A stretch of 64,000 bases of DNA from Pseudomonas sp. v388 (GCF_003935425.1 NZ_RHQN01000008.1:247003-311002); one strand, 5' to 3'; counted from the stretch's first letter, positions 17,182 to 26,620 are shown. The notes: generated by a model not told the origin, from the letters alone. Program-made: numbers and translations.

Positions 17182-18693
17182 TCAGGGCAACAGCGCCTGC
17201 ACCTGCTCGCGATACCGTTGATAGACGTCCCGATAGGCCGCAACGTTCTCGGCAATGGGGCGTGTTTCGCTGTCAGGCTCAAGCCGGACACACCGCTCGC
17301 ACAGGGCCTGCAGGTCGAGCCGGCCGCCGTGCCCGCCCGACCAGCACCAGGCAGCCTGGATAGCGGCGCCCAGAGCCGCCGCTTCGGCATAGCGTGGGCA
17401 GACCACCGGCGTGTCCATGATGTCGGCGACGATCTGGCGCCAGATCGCGCTTTTCGAGCCGCCGCCGATCAGCCGAATGCTCTGGCTTTCAATGCCGCTG
17501 GCCCGCAGCAGATCCAGCCCGTAGCGCAGGCCGAAGGTCGTGCCTTCCACCGCAGCCCGGCACAGATTGGCCCCGGTCAGGTTGCTGCTGTCCAGGCCCA
17601 GGATGCTGCCGGTGGCGTGGGGCAGTGCAGGTACTCGTTCGCCGTTGAGGAACGGCAGCATCAGCACGCCTTCGGCACCTATGGGCGCCCCGGACAGCGC
17701 CCGGTTGAAACCTGCGATATCCAGCGCCAGCAGCTCGCGGATCGTGGCGGTGACATTGGTCAGGTTCATGGTGCAGATCAAAGGCAGCCAGCCGCCCGAC
17801 GACGAACAGAAAGCCGCCACCGAGGCATGTTCGCTGACCTGCGGCTGGTCGGCGTAGGCGTAGACCGTGCCTGATGAGCCCAGGCTCATGGTGATCGACC
17901 CCGGCTGGATATTGCCTGTGCCGATGGCGCCCATCATGTTGTCACCGCCGCCGCTGGACACTCGTGCATCGGGATTGAGGCCCAACAGACTGGCGACCTC
18001 GGGCCGAATGCAACCCACGGCTTCATCGGCCTGGAGCAACTCGGGCAGCGCCCGGCCGAGTCGTCCGTCGGCGTCGATATGTTCCAGCAGCGCCAGGTCC
18101 CATTGCCGGGTGCGTACGTTGAAATAGCCGGTGCCGGACGCATCACCAGGCTCCGTGCAGCAGCGTCCGGTCAGCCAGTAGTTCAGGTAATCGTGAGGCA
18201 GCAAAATCTTGTCGATACGCTCGAACAGGTGCGGATGCTGCTCCTTGGTCCATAGCAGTTTCGAAACGGTATACCCCGGTGCGATGGCCACGCCCAGCCG
18301 CTCCAGCGAGCCGCGTTCACCGCCCAGATGCTCCAGCAGGCGCTGGTTTTCAGGCGTGGTTTCGGTGTCGCACCAGAGTTTGGCCGGGCGCAGCACCTGG
18401 CCTTGATCATCCAGCAGGACCAGGCCGTGCTGCTGGCCGGACACACCGATACCGGCGATGTCCTGCCCGGAAACGCCGGCCATGGCCAGGGCTGCGCGGG
18501 TGGCGTGTTCAAGGGCGGCGATCCATTCGCCCACGTCCTGCTCGCGGCGCCCGTGGTGGTCGCTGATCAGGGTGTGGGGCGCCGAGCCTTCGCCCAATAC
18601 CTGTCCGCGTTCGGCGTCCAGAACGATGGCCTTGGTGCCTTGGGTACCGCAATCGATACCCAGGAACAGGGCGGACGAGTTCGCAGAACTCAT
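17182..18693 (-). CDS. mtlY: Xylulokinase of the mannitol/arabitol operon
   Basis: The 503-residue FGGY-family kinase begins 'LGIDCGTQGTKAIVLD' (phosphate-binding loop) and carries 'GVSGQQHGLVLLD', 'WCDTET' and the C-terminal 'LIGGGSKSAIWRQIVAD'. It phosphorylates D-xylulose, the product of D-arabitol oxidation by MtlD. The ATG at 18693 is preferred to a GTG at 18699 because GAGG lies at the right distance. It starts 7 bases after mtlD ends, so the two are probably translationally coupled. Confidence 0.93.
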   Translation of the reverse strand: MSSANSSALFLGIDCGTQGTKAIVLDAERGQVLGEGSAPHTLISDHHGRREQDVGEWIAALEHATRAALAMAGVSGQDIAGIGVSGQQHGLVLLDDQGQVLRPAKLWCDTETTPENQRLLEHLGGERGSLERLGVAIAPGYTVSKLLWTKEQHPHLFERIDKILLPHDYLNYWLTGRCCTEPGDASGTGYFNVRTRQWDLALLEHIDADGRLGRALPELLQADEAVGCIRPEVASLLGLNPDARVSSGGGDNMMGAIGTGNIQPGSITMSLGSSGTVYAYADQPQVSEHASVAAFCSSSGGWLPLICTMNLTNVTATIRELLALDIAGFNRALSGAPIGAEGVLMLPFLNGERVPALPHATGSILGLDSSNLTGANLCRAAVEGTTFGLRYGLDLLRASGIESQSIRLIGGGSKSAIWRQIVADIMDTPVVCPRYAEAAALGAAIQAAWCWSGGHGGRLDLQALCERCVRLEPDSETRPIAENVAAYRDVYQRYREQVQALLP

Positions 18694-18700
18694 AAGCACC

Positions 18701-20182
18701 TCAAAGGCTTTTCGCCAACAGTTTTTCCAGCGTGCCGCTCACGCCCAGCTCCCGCAGGTTGTTCAGGTTCTGCTCGAACGCCGCCACAAACTCTGCCGAC
18801 CTTGGAATCGCCAGACCGAAGATTTCCTCGACTTCCAGCAGGCGCTGGGTGATCAGCACGTCGTCGGCCACCAGCGCCTGGCAGAAGTCGGCGCGCGGGT
18901 CGGGGATCCGGTAAGTGGTGCCGGTTTCGTCCACGCCCTTGAGGTACAGCGCCCAGGCCGCCACGACCAGCGACGCGCGCTCCAGATTGCCCTGGTCCAC
19001 GATCAGGCGGTTGATGGTCGGTACGGTGAATTTCGGGAATTTCGACGAGCCGTCCGAACACACCCGCTCCAGTTGGTCGGCAATCGCCTGATTGGAGAAC
19101 CGCTCGATCAGTGTGTCCTTGTAGCCTTCCAGATCGATGCCGGGCACCGAGGCCAGTTGCGGCGTGACGTCCAGGTCCATGTAAGCGCGGATGTAAGCCA
19201 CAAACAGCGGATCGTTCATGGTTTCGTGGACGTAGCGATAACCTTTGAGAAAACCCAGATACGTCAGCGCCAGGTGGCTGCCGTTGAGCAGCTTGATTTT
19301 CATCTCTTCGTAAGGCGTCACGTCGTCGGTGAACTGCACGCCGACCTGTTCCCAGGCAGGGCGGCCGCTGACGAACTTGTCTTCCAGCACCCACTGCACG
19401 AACGGCTCGCAGACCACCGGCCAGGCATCGTCGATGTTTTTCTCGTCGGCCAGCTTCAGGCGGTGGGCGGCGCTGGTCATGGGGGTGATGCGGTCGACCA
19501 TGGCGTTGGGGAAGCTGACGTTAGCGTCGATCCAGTCGTGCAGGTCGGCGTCCAGCAGCGCGGCGAAGGCCAGCAGTGCTTTACGCGTCACTGCGCCGTT
19601 ATGCGGCAGGTTATCGCAGGACATCAGGGTGAACGCCGGCGTGCCCTCGGCACGGCGCCGGGCAAGCGCCGCACACAGGAAGCCGAACACCGTGGTCGGC
19701 CGGTCCGGATGGGCCAGATCGTGCTGAATCTGCGGCAGGTGCGCCATGAACTGGCCGTTGCTGTCGTCGATGCAGTAGCCGCCTTCGGTGATGGTCAGCG
19801 AGACGATGCGGATCTCGGGGCTGGCGAGCTTGTCGATCAGCGCCTGGGGATCGTCTTCGGCCAGCAGCATGCCGCTGATCGAGGCGATGATGCGGGTTTC
19901 GGTGTCCGGCGTATCACCCAGCTCGAAGAGCGTGTAGAGGTAATCCTGGCCGGCCAGCGCGTCCCGCACGTTGCGGTCTTCGGGGCGCAGGCCGATGCCG
20001 CAGATGCTCCAGTCCAGGCCTTGCCCGGTGTTCATCAGCGCATCGGTATAGAACGCCTGATGCGCCCGGTGAAATCCGCCGACGCCGATATGGGCGATGC
20101 CCTGGCGGGTTTCGGTCGGGGAGTACGCGGGCAGGGCGATGTCCGACCTCAGGTTCGCGAGATTCTGTTTGTCGAGTTTCAT
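18701..20182 (-). CDS. mtlD: Mannitol 2-dehydrogenase (long-chain polyol dehydrogenase)
   Basis: From the ATG at 20182 the protein has 493 residues, the length known for P. fluorescens MtlD. It shows the NAD-binding 'IGVGGFHRAHQAFY' at the N-terminus and the polyol dehydrogenase catalytic region 'KIKLLNGSHLALTYLG' containing the key lysine, asparagine and histidine (K-x4-N-x3-H). It oxidises mannitol to fructose and arabitol to xylulose with NAD, feeding MtlZ and MtlY. An in-frame N-terminal extension of 27 codons has no ribosome site and overlaps mtlK. Confidence 0.95.
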   Translation of the reverse strand: MKLDKQNLANLRSDIALPAYSPTETRQGIAHIGVGGFHRAHQAFYTDALMNTGQGLDWSICGIGLRPEDRNVRDALAGQDYLYTLFELGDTPDTETRIIASISGMLLAEDDPQALIDKLASPEIRIVSLTITEGGYCIDDSNGQFMAHLPQIQHDLAHPDRPTTVFGFLCAALARRRAEGTPAFTLMSCDNLPHNGAVTRKALLAFAALLDADLHDWIDANVSFPNAMVDRITPMTSAAHRLKLADEKNIDDAWPVVCEPFVQWVLEDKFVSGRPAWEQVGVQFTDDVTPYEEMKIKLLNGSHLALTYLGFLKGYRYVHETMNDPLFVAYIRAYMDLDVTPQLASVPGIDLEGYKDTLIERFSNQAIADQLERVCSDGSSKFPKFTVPTINRLIVDQGNLERASLVVAAWALYLKGVDETGTTYRIPDPRADFCQALVADDVLITQRLLEVEEIFGLAIPRSAEFVAAFEQNLNNLRELGVSGTLEKLLAKSL

Positions 20183-20202
20183 GAAACGGTTCTCCGAAAT
20201 GC

Positions 20203-21306
20203 TCAGGCGGCGACCTGCAAGGCTTTGGCGATCACCAGGCCCTGGGCGTCGAACAAATGACAATGGGCGCTATCGAGGTGCAGATTGAGGGTCTCGCCGT
20301 ACTGGCTGGCAAGGTCGCCGCGAATCCGCATGGTCAAGGCTTCGCCGGAGCGGGTGCGCACATGGCAATAGGTGTCGCTGCCCAGCCGCTCGCTGACATC
20401 GGCCACCACCTGCATCTGGCAATCACCGCTCTGGGCGATGTTCAGGTGCTCGGGGCGTATTCCAAGGGTGACGGCGTCGCCGACGCTCAGGGTGGCACTG
20501 CTCACCGGCAGGTGGATGCGTGTCCCGGCGTCCAGCTCGACCTCACAGCCCTGGATGTCGATACGGCTGACCCTGCCCTTGAGAAAGCCCATTTTCGGCG
20601 TTCCCAGGAAGCCGGCGACGAACAGGTTGGCCGGGTGGTGGTACAGATCCAGCGGCGAGCCGACCTGCTCGACCTTGCCGCCATTGAGCACCACTACCTT
20701 GTCGGCCAGGGTCATGGCTTCGACCTGGTCGTGAGTCACGTAGATCATCGTCGCCTGCAGCTCCTTGTGCAGGCGCGACAATTCCAGGCGAGTCTGGACG
20801 CGCAGTGCGGCGTCGAGGTTGGAGAGCGGTTCGTCGAACAGGAAGATCTTCGGATTGCGCACGATGGCCCGGCCGATCGCCACCCGCTGGCGCTGGCCGC
20901 CGGACAGTTGCTTGGGCTTGCGCTCCAGCAATGGCCCCAGTTCCAGGATGCGCGCCGCTTCATCGACCTTTTTCTTGATCTCGGCCTTGTTGCCACCGGC
21001 CAGGTCCAGGGCGAAAGACAGGTTCTTGCCGACGGTCATGTGCGGATACAGGGCGTAGGTTTGGAACACCATGGCCAGGTCGCGCTTGGCCGGCGTCACC
21101 TGGGTGATGTCGCGGCCATCGAGTTCGATGGTGCCGGAGGTGACTTCTTCAAGGCCGGCGATCAGCCGCAGCAAGGTTGATTTGCCGCAACCCGACGGGC
21201 CGACGAAGACCACGAACTCGCGGTCCTTCACTTCCAGGTCGATGCCTTTGATGATCTGGTGGCCGTCGAAGCCTTTTTGCAGATTTCTGATTGTCAGGTT
21301 AGCCAT
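20203..21306 (-). CDS. mtlK: Polyol ABC transporter ATP-binding protein
   Basis: The 367-residue protein has Walker A 'GPSGCGKST', signature 'LSGGQRQRVAIGRAIV', Walker B 'IFLFDEPLSNLD', the switch histidine in 'IYVTHDQVEAM', and a C-terminal TOBE/MalK-like regulatory domain (residues 240-367). It powers the MtlEFG importer. The ATG at 21306 is chosen; the longer open frame crosses a REP palindrome. The gene is 20 bases upstream of mtlD. Confidence 0.95.
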   Translation of the reverse strand: MANLTIRNLQKGFDGHQIIKGIDLEVKDREFVVFVGPSGCGKSTLLRLIAGLEEVTSGTIELDGRDITQVTPAKRDLAMVFQTYALYPHMTVGKNLSFALDLAGGNKAEIKKKVDEAARILELGPLLERKPKQLSGGQRQRVAIGRAIVRNPKIFLFDEPLSNLDAALRVQTRLELSRLHKELQATMIYVTHDQVEAMTLADKVVVLNGGKVEQVGSPLDLYHHPANLFVAGFLGTPKMGFLKGRVSRIDIQGCEVELDAGTRIHLPVSSATLSVGDAVTLGIRPEHLNIAQSGDCQMQVVADVSERLGSDTYCHVRTRSGEALTMRIRGDLASQYGETLNLHLDSAHCHLFDAQGLVIAKALQVAA

Positions 21307-21349
21307 ATCGGGCTCCAGTTTTTGTTCTTGGATTCTGTGTGACTCGTAG

Positions 21350-21382
21350 GTGGGAGCGGACCGGGCGGCGGTCCGCTCCCAC
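21350..21382. repeat. REP palindrome inside the mtl operon
   Basis: A perfect 13-bp inverted repeat GTGGGAGCGGACC / GGTCCGCTCCCAC (21350-21362, 21370-21382) around a 7-base loop lies between mtlG and mtlK. In the transcript it should form a stable hairpin that may protect the upstream mRNA or trim expression of downstream genes. Confidence 0.75.
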
Positions 21383-21405
21383 AAGGTCAGCTCCCGCCGT
21401 GTGCT

Positions 21406-22239
21406 TTACTTCACCGCCCCGAACGACAGGCCGCGCACCAGTTGTTTCTGGCTGATCCAGCCAAAGATCAGGATCGGGGCGCAGGCCAGGGTCGAGACCG
21501 CCGACAGCTTGGCCCAGAACAGACCCTCGGGGCTGGAGTAAGAGGCGATCAGCGCCGTCAGGGGTGCGGCACCCGACGAGGTCAGGTTCAGCGACCAGAA
21601 CGCTTCGTTCCAGCACAGGATCAGCGACAGCAGTGCCGTGGACGCCAGTCCGCCCTTGCAGATCGGCATCAGCACGCGAAAGATTTCCTGGCGCGTGCTG
21701 GCGCCGTCCAGCCGTGAGGCTTCGAGGATTTCGCCGGGAATGTCCTTGAAGTAGGTGTAAATCATCCACACCACGATCGGCAGGTTGATCAGCGTGTAGA
21801 TGATGATCAGCGCCAGGCGCGTATCCAGCAGGCCGAAGGTCTTGGCCAGCAGGTAGATCGGCATCAGCACGCCCACCGGCGGCAGCATCTTGGTCGACAG
21901 CATCCACAGCAGCGTGCTCTTGGTGCGCTTGGTCTCGAAGAACGCCATGGAGTAGGCCGCGGGGATCGCCACCAGCATGCACAGGATCGTGGCACTGAAG
22001 GAAATCACCACCGAGTTCCAGGCGAAGTGGAAGTAGTCGCTGCGCTCCTGGATGTGCAGGTAGTTTTCCAGCGTCGGTGTGAAGAACAGCTGCGGGGGTG
22101 TGGCGAAGGCGTCGATCTCGGTCTTGAAGCTGGTCAGCACCATCCAGAAGATCGGAAAGAAGATCAGCGCCGCCACCAGCCACGACAGGGTGCCGAGCAG
22201 CACGCTCTGTACGCGGCGGGATTGCTTGAGGGTCATCAT
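21406..22239 (-). CDS. mtlG: Polyol ABC transporter permease MtlG
   Basis: The 277-residue protein has six hydrophobic helices and the inner-membrane permease EAA loop ('EILEASRLDGASTRQEIFRVLMP', abbreviated EASRLDGAS). It belongs to the MalG-type family and partners MtlF. Two consecutive ATGs open the gene; GAGGA is seven bases before the first. It begins 10 bases after mtlF ends. Confidence 0.94.
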   Translation of the reverse strand: MMTLKQSRRVQSVLLGTLSWLVAALIFFPIFWMVLTSFKTEIDAFATPPQLFFTPTLENYLHIQERSDYFHFAWNSVVISFSATILCMLVAIPAAYSMAFFETKRTKSTLLWMLSTKMLPPVGVLMPIYLLAKTFGLLDTRLALIIIYTLINLPIVVWMIYTYFKDIPGEILEASRLDGASTRQEIFRVLMPICKGGLASTALLSLILCWNEAFWSLNLTSSGAAPLTALIASYSSPEGLFWAKLSAVSTLACAPILIFGWISQKQLVRGLSFGAVK

Positions 22240-22249
22240 GGCCGGGTCC

Positions 22250-23182
22250 TCAGGACTTGTCGGTGAGGTTTTTGCCGATCATCCGGATCAGGATGATGGC
22301 CGCGATGTTGGCAATGACCACGGCGATCAGACCGCCCGCCGAGGCCATGCCCACGTCGAACTGCAATAGCGCCTGGATGTAGATCAGGTACGCCAGGTTG
22401 GTCGAGGCAAAACCCGGCCCGCCGTTGGTGGTGGTGAAGATTTCCGCGAATACCGACAGCAGGAAAATGGTCTCGATCATCACCACCACGGCGATGGGCC
22501 GGGCCAGGTGCGGCAGGGTCAGGTGCCAGAAGATCGCGATGGGACCGGCACCGTCCAGGCGCGCGGCTTCTTTCTGTTCCTGATCCAGCGACTGCATGGC
22601 AGTCATCAGGATCAGGATGGCGAACGGCAGCCACTGCCAGGACACGATGATAATGATCGACAGCATCGGGTAATGGGCGAACCAGTCGATGGGTTCGGCG
22701 CCGAAGAACTTCCACACCGCCGCCAGTACGCCGGATACAGGGTGGAAAATCAGGTTCTTCCAGATCAGCGCGCTGACCGTCGGCATGATGAAGAACGGCG
22801 AAATCAGCAGCACGCGCACGATGCCGCGGCCGAAGAACTCGCTGGCTTCCAGCAGCGCTGAAATCAGTACGCCGAGAATCACACTGATCGCCAGCACGCT
22901 GCCGACCAGCAGCAGGGTGTTGCCGGCACCGGGCAAAAAGCCGGTGTCAGTGACGAAATACTCGAAGTTTTCCAGGCCGACGAATTCGTTTTCGCCGGGT
23001 GACAGCAGGTTGTAACGGATCAGCGAGAAATAGATGGTCATGCCCAGCGGCACGATCATCCAGATCAGCAGCAACGCCACCGAGGGGCTGACCAGAAACC
23101 AGCCGGGTTTAAGGCGACGGCCGACCGTCGATTCAGGCTCGTCGGAAGCATCGGTGCGGGTGGGAAGGGCAGAGGTTTTCAT
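22250..23182 (-). CDS. mtlF: Polyol ABC transporter permease MtlF
   Basis: The 310-residue MalF-type permease has six membrane helices after a 28-residue cytoplasmic lead, and the EAA loop 'EQKEAARLDGAGPIAIFWHL'. With MtlG it forms the channel for mannitol, glucitol and arabitol. It lies between mtlE and mtlG in the operon. Confidence 0.94.
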   Translation of the reverse strand: MKTSALPTRTDASDEPESTVGRRLKPGWFLVSPSVALLLIWMIVPLGMTIYFSLIRYNLLSPGENEFVGLENFEYFVTDTGFLPGAGNTLLLVGSVLAISVILGVLISALLEASEFFGRGIVRVLLISPFFIMPTVSALIWKNLIFHPVSGVLAAVWKFFGAEPIDWFAHYPMLSIIIIVSWQWLPFAILILMTAMQSLDQEQKEAARLDGAGPIAIFWHLTLPHLARPIAVVVMIETIFLLSVFAEIFTTTNGGPGFASTNLAYLIYIQALLQFDVGMASAGGLIAVVIANIAAIILIRMIGKNLTDKS

Positions 23183-23218
23183 GTGGAGCTCCAGACCTGG
23201 TTACGGCGATGCACGGGA

Positions 23219-23244
23219 GGACGGGACGCCGCAGCGACCCGCCC
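23219..23244 (-). repeat. Possible intercistronic hairpin between mtlE and mtlF
   Basis: On the minus strand GGGCGGG (23244-23238) can pair with CCCGTCC (23225-23219), one G-U pair included, around a 12-base loop. Hairpins after the binding-protein gene commonly stabilise that part of an ABC-transporter message so that more binding protein than permease is made. No T run follows, so it is not a full terminator. Confidence 0.35.
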
Positions 23245-23257
23245 TGTGTCCTGAGCG

Positions 23258-24580
23258 TTACTTCTTCGCGTAGCCCGCTCGTTTCATGTCGCGCTCGGTG
23301 GCGGTCTGCGCCGCACGCAGGGCATCTTCCACCTTGGTCTGGCCGATCAGCGCCGCCGAGAACTGTTGCCCGACACTGGTGCCGATGGCCTGGAACTCGG
23401 GGATGGTCACCAGTTGAATGCCGACATAGGGAACCGGCTTGAGGGTTGGCGACTTGGGCGTCACGGCCTTGAGCGACTCCAGAGTGATGTTGGCAAACGG
23501 CGCAGCCTGCTTGTATGCGTCGCTGTAGGTCGACGCGCGGGTGCCCGGCGGCACGTTCGACACGCCGTCTTTCTCGGCGACCAGGGAGGCGTATTCCTTG
23601 GAAGTCGCCCATTGCGTGAAGGTCGCGGCATCCTTGCTGTTCTTGGCGCTGGTGGGGATCGCCAGCGACCAGGAATACAGCCACGACGAGCCTTTGTCGG
23701 TCACTTCAGTCGGCGCATAGGTGAAGCCCACGCTGTCGGCGACCTTGCTCTGGGATTTGTCGGTGACGAACGAGCCGGCGACGCTGGCATCGACCCAGAT
23801 CGCGCACTTGCCGCTGTTGAACAGGGCGAGGTTTTCGTTGAAACCGTTGCTCGACGCGCCCGGCGGGCCGGACTGCTTCATGGTGTTGACGTAGAAATTG
23901 AGCGCGTTCTTCCATTCCGGCTGGTCGAACTGCGGCTTCCATTGTTCGTCGAACCAGCGGGCGCCGTAGGCGTTGGCCAGGGTGGTGATCAGCGCCATGT
24001 TCTCGCCCCAGCCGGCCTTGCCGCGCAGGCAGATGCCGTACTGTTCCTTGGACTTGTCGGTGAGTTTGCCGGCGTATTCGGCGATCTGTGTCCAGGTCGG
24101 ACGTTCCGGCATGGTCAGGCCGGCTTTCTGGAACAGGTCCTTGCGGTAGTACGTGATCGACGCTTCGGCGTAGAACGGCAGGGCGAACAGTTTGCCATCC
24201 ACCGACAGGCCGTCACGTACCGACGGGAATACGTCGTCCAGTTCGTAGGAAGCAGGCAGGTCTTTCATTTCCTGCAACCAACCCTTGGCGCCCCACAGTG
24301 ATGCTTCGTACATGCCGATGGTCAGCACGTCGAACTGGCCGCCCTTGGTGGCAATATCGGTGGTCAGGCGCTGGCGCAGCACGTTCTCTTCAAGCACTAC
24401 CCAGTTGAGCTTGATGTCGGGATTCTTTTCCTCGAAAGTCTTGGAGAGGCGCTGCATACGGATCATGTCGCTGTTGTTGACCGTGGCGATGGTCACGGTG
24501 CCGGCCGTGGCGGTGGCGCTGGCCAGGAAACAGGTGCTGAGGACGGAACTTGCGAGCAGAAGTCTTGCTGGGGTCTTCAT
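23258..24580 (-). CDS. mtlE: Polyol ABC transporter substrate-binding protein
   Basis: The 440-residue protein begins with a Sec signal peptide ('MKTPARLLLASSVLSTCFLA', cleavage near ATAG around residue 27) and matches the extracellular solute-binding family 1 ('LFALPFYAEASITYYRKDLF'). It captures mannitol/sorbitol/arabitol in the periplasm. As first gene of the operon it follows the MtlR-controlled promoter region. Confidence 0.94.
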   Translation of the reverse strand: MKTPARLLLASSVLSTCFLASATATAGTVTIATVNNSDMIRMQRLSKTFEEKNPDIKLNWVVLEENVLRQRLTTDIATKGGQFDVLTIGMYEASLWGAKGWLQEMKDLPASYELDDVFPSVRDGLSVDGKLFALPFYAEASITYYRKDLFQKAGLTMPERPTWTQIAEYAGKLTDKSKEQYGICLRGKAGWGENMALITTLANAYGARWFDEQWKPQFDQPEWKNALNFYVNTMKQSGPPGASSNGFNENLALFNSGKCAIWVDASVAGSFVTDKSQSKVADSVGFTYAPTEVTDKGSSWLYSWSLAIPTSAKNSKDAATFTQWATSKEYASLVAEKDGVSNVPPGTRASTYSDAYKQAAPFANITLESLKAVTPKSPTLKPVPYVGIQLVTIPEFQAIGTSVGQQFSAALIGQTKVEDALRAAQTATERDMKRAGYAKK

Positions 24581-24665
24581 TGATCACTCCTCTTCCATGC
24601 CCAATGAGCGATAGAAGGTTGGTTATTGTTTTTGTCTCTTCCGGAGGCGAGGAAGATGTGGGCTG

Positions 24666-24731
24666 ATTACACCGGCCTTCAGGCGTATTGACAAATCCTG
24701 CACTGCACTCCAACTGATACTTTCTTGCACT
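24666..24731 (-). promoter_or_regulatory. mtlE promoter with candidate MtlR sites
   Basis: On the minus strand TTGTCA (24694-24689) and TGTAAT (24671-24666) have a 17-base spacer. Just upstream are three direct AGTGCA hexamers (24704-24699, 24709-24704, 24731-24726); the outer and middle copies are 22 bases apart, two helical turns, as expected for an AraC-type activator binding one side of DNA next to the -35. MtlR is the obvious candidate. The site assignment is inference. Confidence 0.55.
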
Positions 24732-24820
24732 GGCCCTGGACCGGGCCATGTCCGCAAACGACCCTGCGACAGGCTTCGGCGCTGTTTCAGCGTAGACGAT
24801 ACGGCTGGCTGCAGGACGAA

Positions 24821-25726
24821 TCAGTACAGGTTTTGCTCGGTCAGACGCTGGACGGCCAGGCGCCGATAATGCGAAGGGGTCATGCCTTTGAGCTGCTGAA
24901 AACGCCGGTTGAAGTTGGAAATGTTGCTGAAACCGGACTCGAAACACACATCGGTAACCGGCTTGTTGCCGTCTGCCAGCAGCTCGCAGGACTTGCTGAT
25001 CCGCAAGCGGTTGACGAATTCCACGAAACACCGGCCGGTGGCCTGCTTGAACACCCGGGAGAAATACGTGGGTTTCATGCCCAGGTAATCGGCGACTTCC
25101 TCCAGCGGCAATTCACGGCTGTAGTTGGCGAAGATATAGTCCACCGCCCGGTTGGTACGGTCGACGCTCTGCTCATCGGCCAGCTGCGGCGCTGCGGTGG
25201 CGGACAGCAGATGGAAGTCGTCGCTGGTCGCCAGCAGTTCCAGCAGGATCAGAAAATGCCCCAGGCGAGTGATGCCGCTGGAGTCGGCGATTTTCTGCAT
25301 CAGCTTCATGGCCTGGCGAATGGTGCGTTTGCAACGGAACTCGATACCGTACTGGGCGCGCTCCAGCAGCGGCGCGAGGGTCTTGAGTTCAGCGAAGACC
25401 TGATTGCCGCTTTCGAACAATTCGTCGGTGAAGTTGACCAGCATGTCGCGCTTGTCCACCACCTCGTTTTCCTCAAGCTGGCTGATCCAGTTATGCGGCA
25501 GGTTGGGGCCGGTGAGGAACAGGCTTTCGGGGTAGAAATTGCCGATATAGTCGCCCACGAAAACCTTGCCCGAACTGGCCACGATCAGGTGCAGTTCGTA
25601 TTCCTTGTGGAAGTGCCAGCGCACCAGCGGGCAGGGGAAACCGTGCTCGCGGTAAATGATCGACAACCCGTTGTGGTCGTCCATCAGCTCATAGGAAGGG
25701 TCGGTGACTTTTGTTGTTTTAATCAT
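24821..25726 (-). CDS. mtlR: AraC-family activator of the mannitol operon
   Basis: The 301-residue length equals P. fluorescens MtlR. An N-terminal cupin-like ligand domain ('VRWHFHKEYELHLI') is followed by two helix-turn-helix motifs at the C-terminus ('LPLEEVADYLGMKPTYFSRVF' region and 'VTDVCFESGFSNISNFNRRF' region). It lies directly upstream of mtlE in the same direction and activates the operon with mannitol, glucitol or arabitol as inducers. Confidence 0.93.
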   Translation of the reverse strand: MIKTTKVTDPSYELMDDHNGLSIIYREHGFPCPLVRWHFHKEYELHLIVASSGKVFVGDYIGNFYPESLFLTGPNLPHNWISQLEENEVVDKRDMLVNFTDELFESGNQVFAELKTLAPLLERAQYGIEFRCKRTIRQAMKLMQKIADSSGITRLGHFLILLELLATSDDFHLLSATAAPQLADEQSVDRTNRAVDYIFANYSRELPLEEVADYLGMKPTYFSRVFKQATGRCFVEFVNRLRISKSCELLADGNKPVTDVCFESGFSNISNFNRRFQQLKGMTPSHYRRLAVQRLTEQNLY

Positions 25727-25801
25727 CGTATGGCCGTTTCGAAGAGTGCCAGTGGGCTAATGTGCCTTACTTCTCATACCCGTGCCCAGAGAGTATGTCC
25801 G

Positions 25802-26560
25802 ATGAAACAGATCCTGCTGATCGGTATTGGTGCCGGCGACCCGGAACAAATAACGGTACAGGCCATCAAGGCACTGAACCGCACCCAGGTGTTTTTCGTG
25901 CTCGACAAGGGGCCGGATGCCGATGACCTGCGCCGTTGGCGCGAGGACCTCTGTCGGCGCTATATCGACCATCAGGATTACCGTTGGGTCGAGATTCGCG
26001 ACCCGCAGCGTGACGCGCAGGCACCGGTCTACGCCCAGGGCGTGGAAGACTGGCATGACCAGCGTTCACGGTTGTACGAGCAGTTGATCGACGAGCACGT
26101 CGGCCCGGAGGAAACCGGCGCGTTGCTGGTCTGGGGCGACCCGTCGCTGTACGACGGTACGCTGCGGATTCTGCAGAGAATCCTGGCGCGGGGCAGGGCG
26201 GTGTTCGATTATCAGGTGATTCCCGGCATCAGCAGTGTCCAGGCGCTGGCGGCGCGGCACCGCATTTCTCTCAATCGCATCGGCGAGCCGGTGCGCATCA
26301 GCCCGGCCCGAAGGCTGGCGCAGTGCCCGGTGGCAGAGCTGCAGAACGAGGTGGTGATGCTCGATGCGCACTGCACCTTCGAGCGGTTCCTCGGCCAGGG
26401 TCTGGAGATTTACTGGGGCGCCTACCTGGGAACCCCGGACGAAATCCTGCTGGCCGGCAAGCTCGATGAGCTCTGCGAACAGATCAAACATCGCCGGCAG
26501 CAAGCCCGGCTGGCCAAAGGCTGGATCATGGACACCTATCTGCTGCGCAAGCCTGTCTAG
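25802..26560 (+). CDS. cobF: Precorrin-6A synthase (deacetylating)
   Basis: The 252-residue protein is a tetrapyrrole methylase of the CobF type: 'LLIGIGAGDPEQITVQA' at the N-terminus (SAM loop), 'VWGDPSLYDGT' in the middle, 'VIPGISSVQALAARH', and the CobF-type C-terminus 'IYWGAYLGTPDE'. It methylates C1 of precorrin-5 with loss of acetate in the aerobic B12 route. It stands alone here, divergent from mtlR and far from the other cob genes in this window. No riboswitch was seen upstream. Confidence 0.92.
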   Translation: MKQILLIGIGAGDPEQITVQAIKALNRTQVFFVLDKGPDADDLRRWREDLCRRYIDHQDYRWVEIRDPQRDAQAPVYAQGVEDWHDQRSRLYEQLIDEHVGPEETGALLVWGDPSLYDGTLRILQRILARGRAVFDYQVIPGISSVQALAARHRISLNRIGEPVRISPARRLAQCPVAELQNEVVMLDAHCTFERFLGQGLEIYWGAYLGTPDEILLAGKLDELCEQIKHRRQQARLAKGWIMDTYLLRKPV

Positions 26561-26577
26561 GCTCGGCAGGCATCCCG

Positions 26578-26610
26578 GCCTGTTCGCGGGCAGGCTCGCG
26601 CCTGCCCGGT
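26578..26610. repeat. Single REP element
   Basis: 'cctgttcgcgggcaggctcg' followed by 'cgcctgcccgg' forms a palindromic REP between the convergent cobF and glycosyltransferase genes. Confidence 0.55.
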
Positions 26611-26620
26611 TAGCGCTGTT

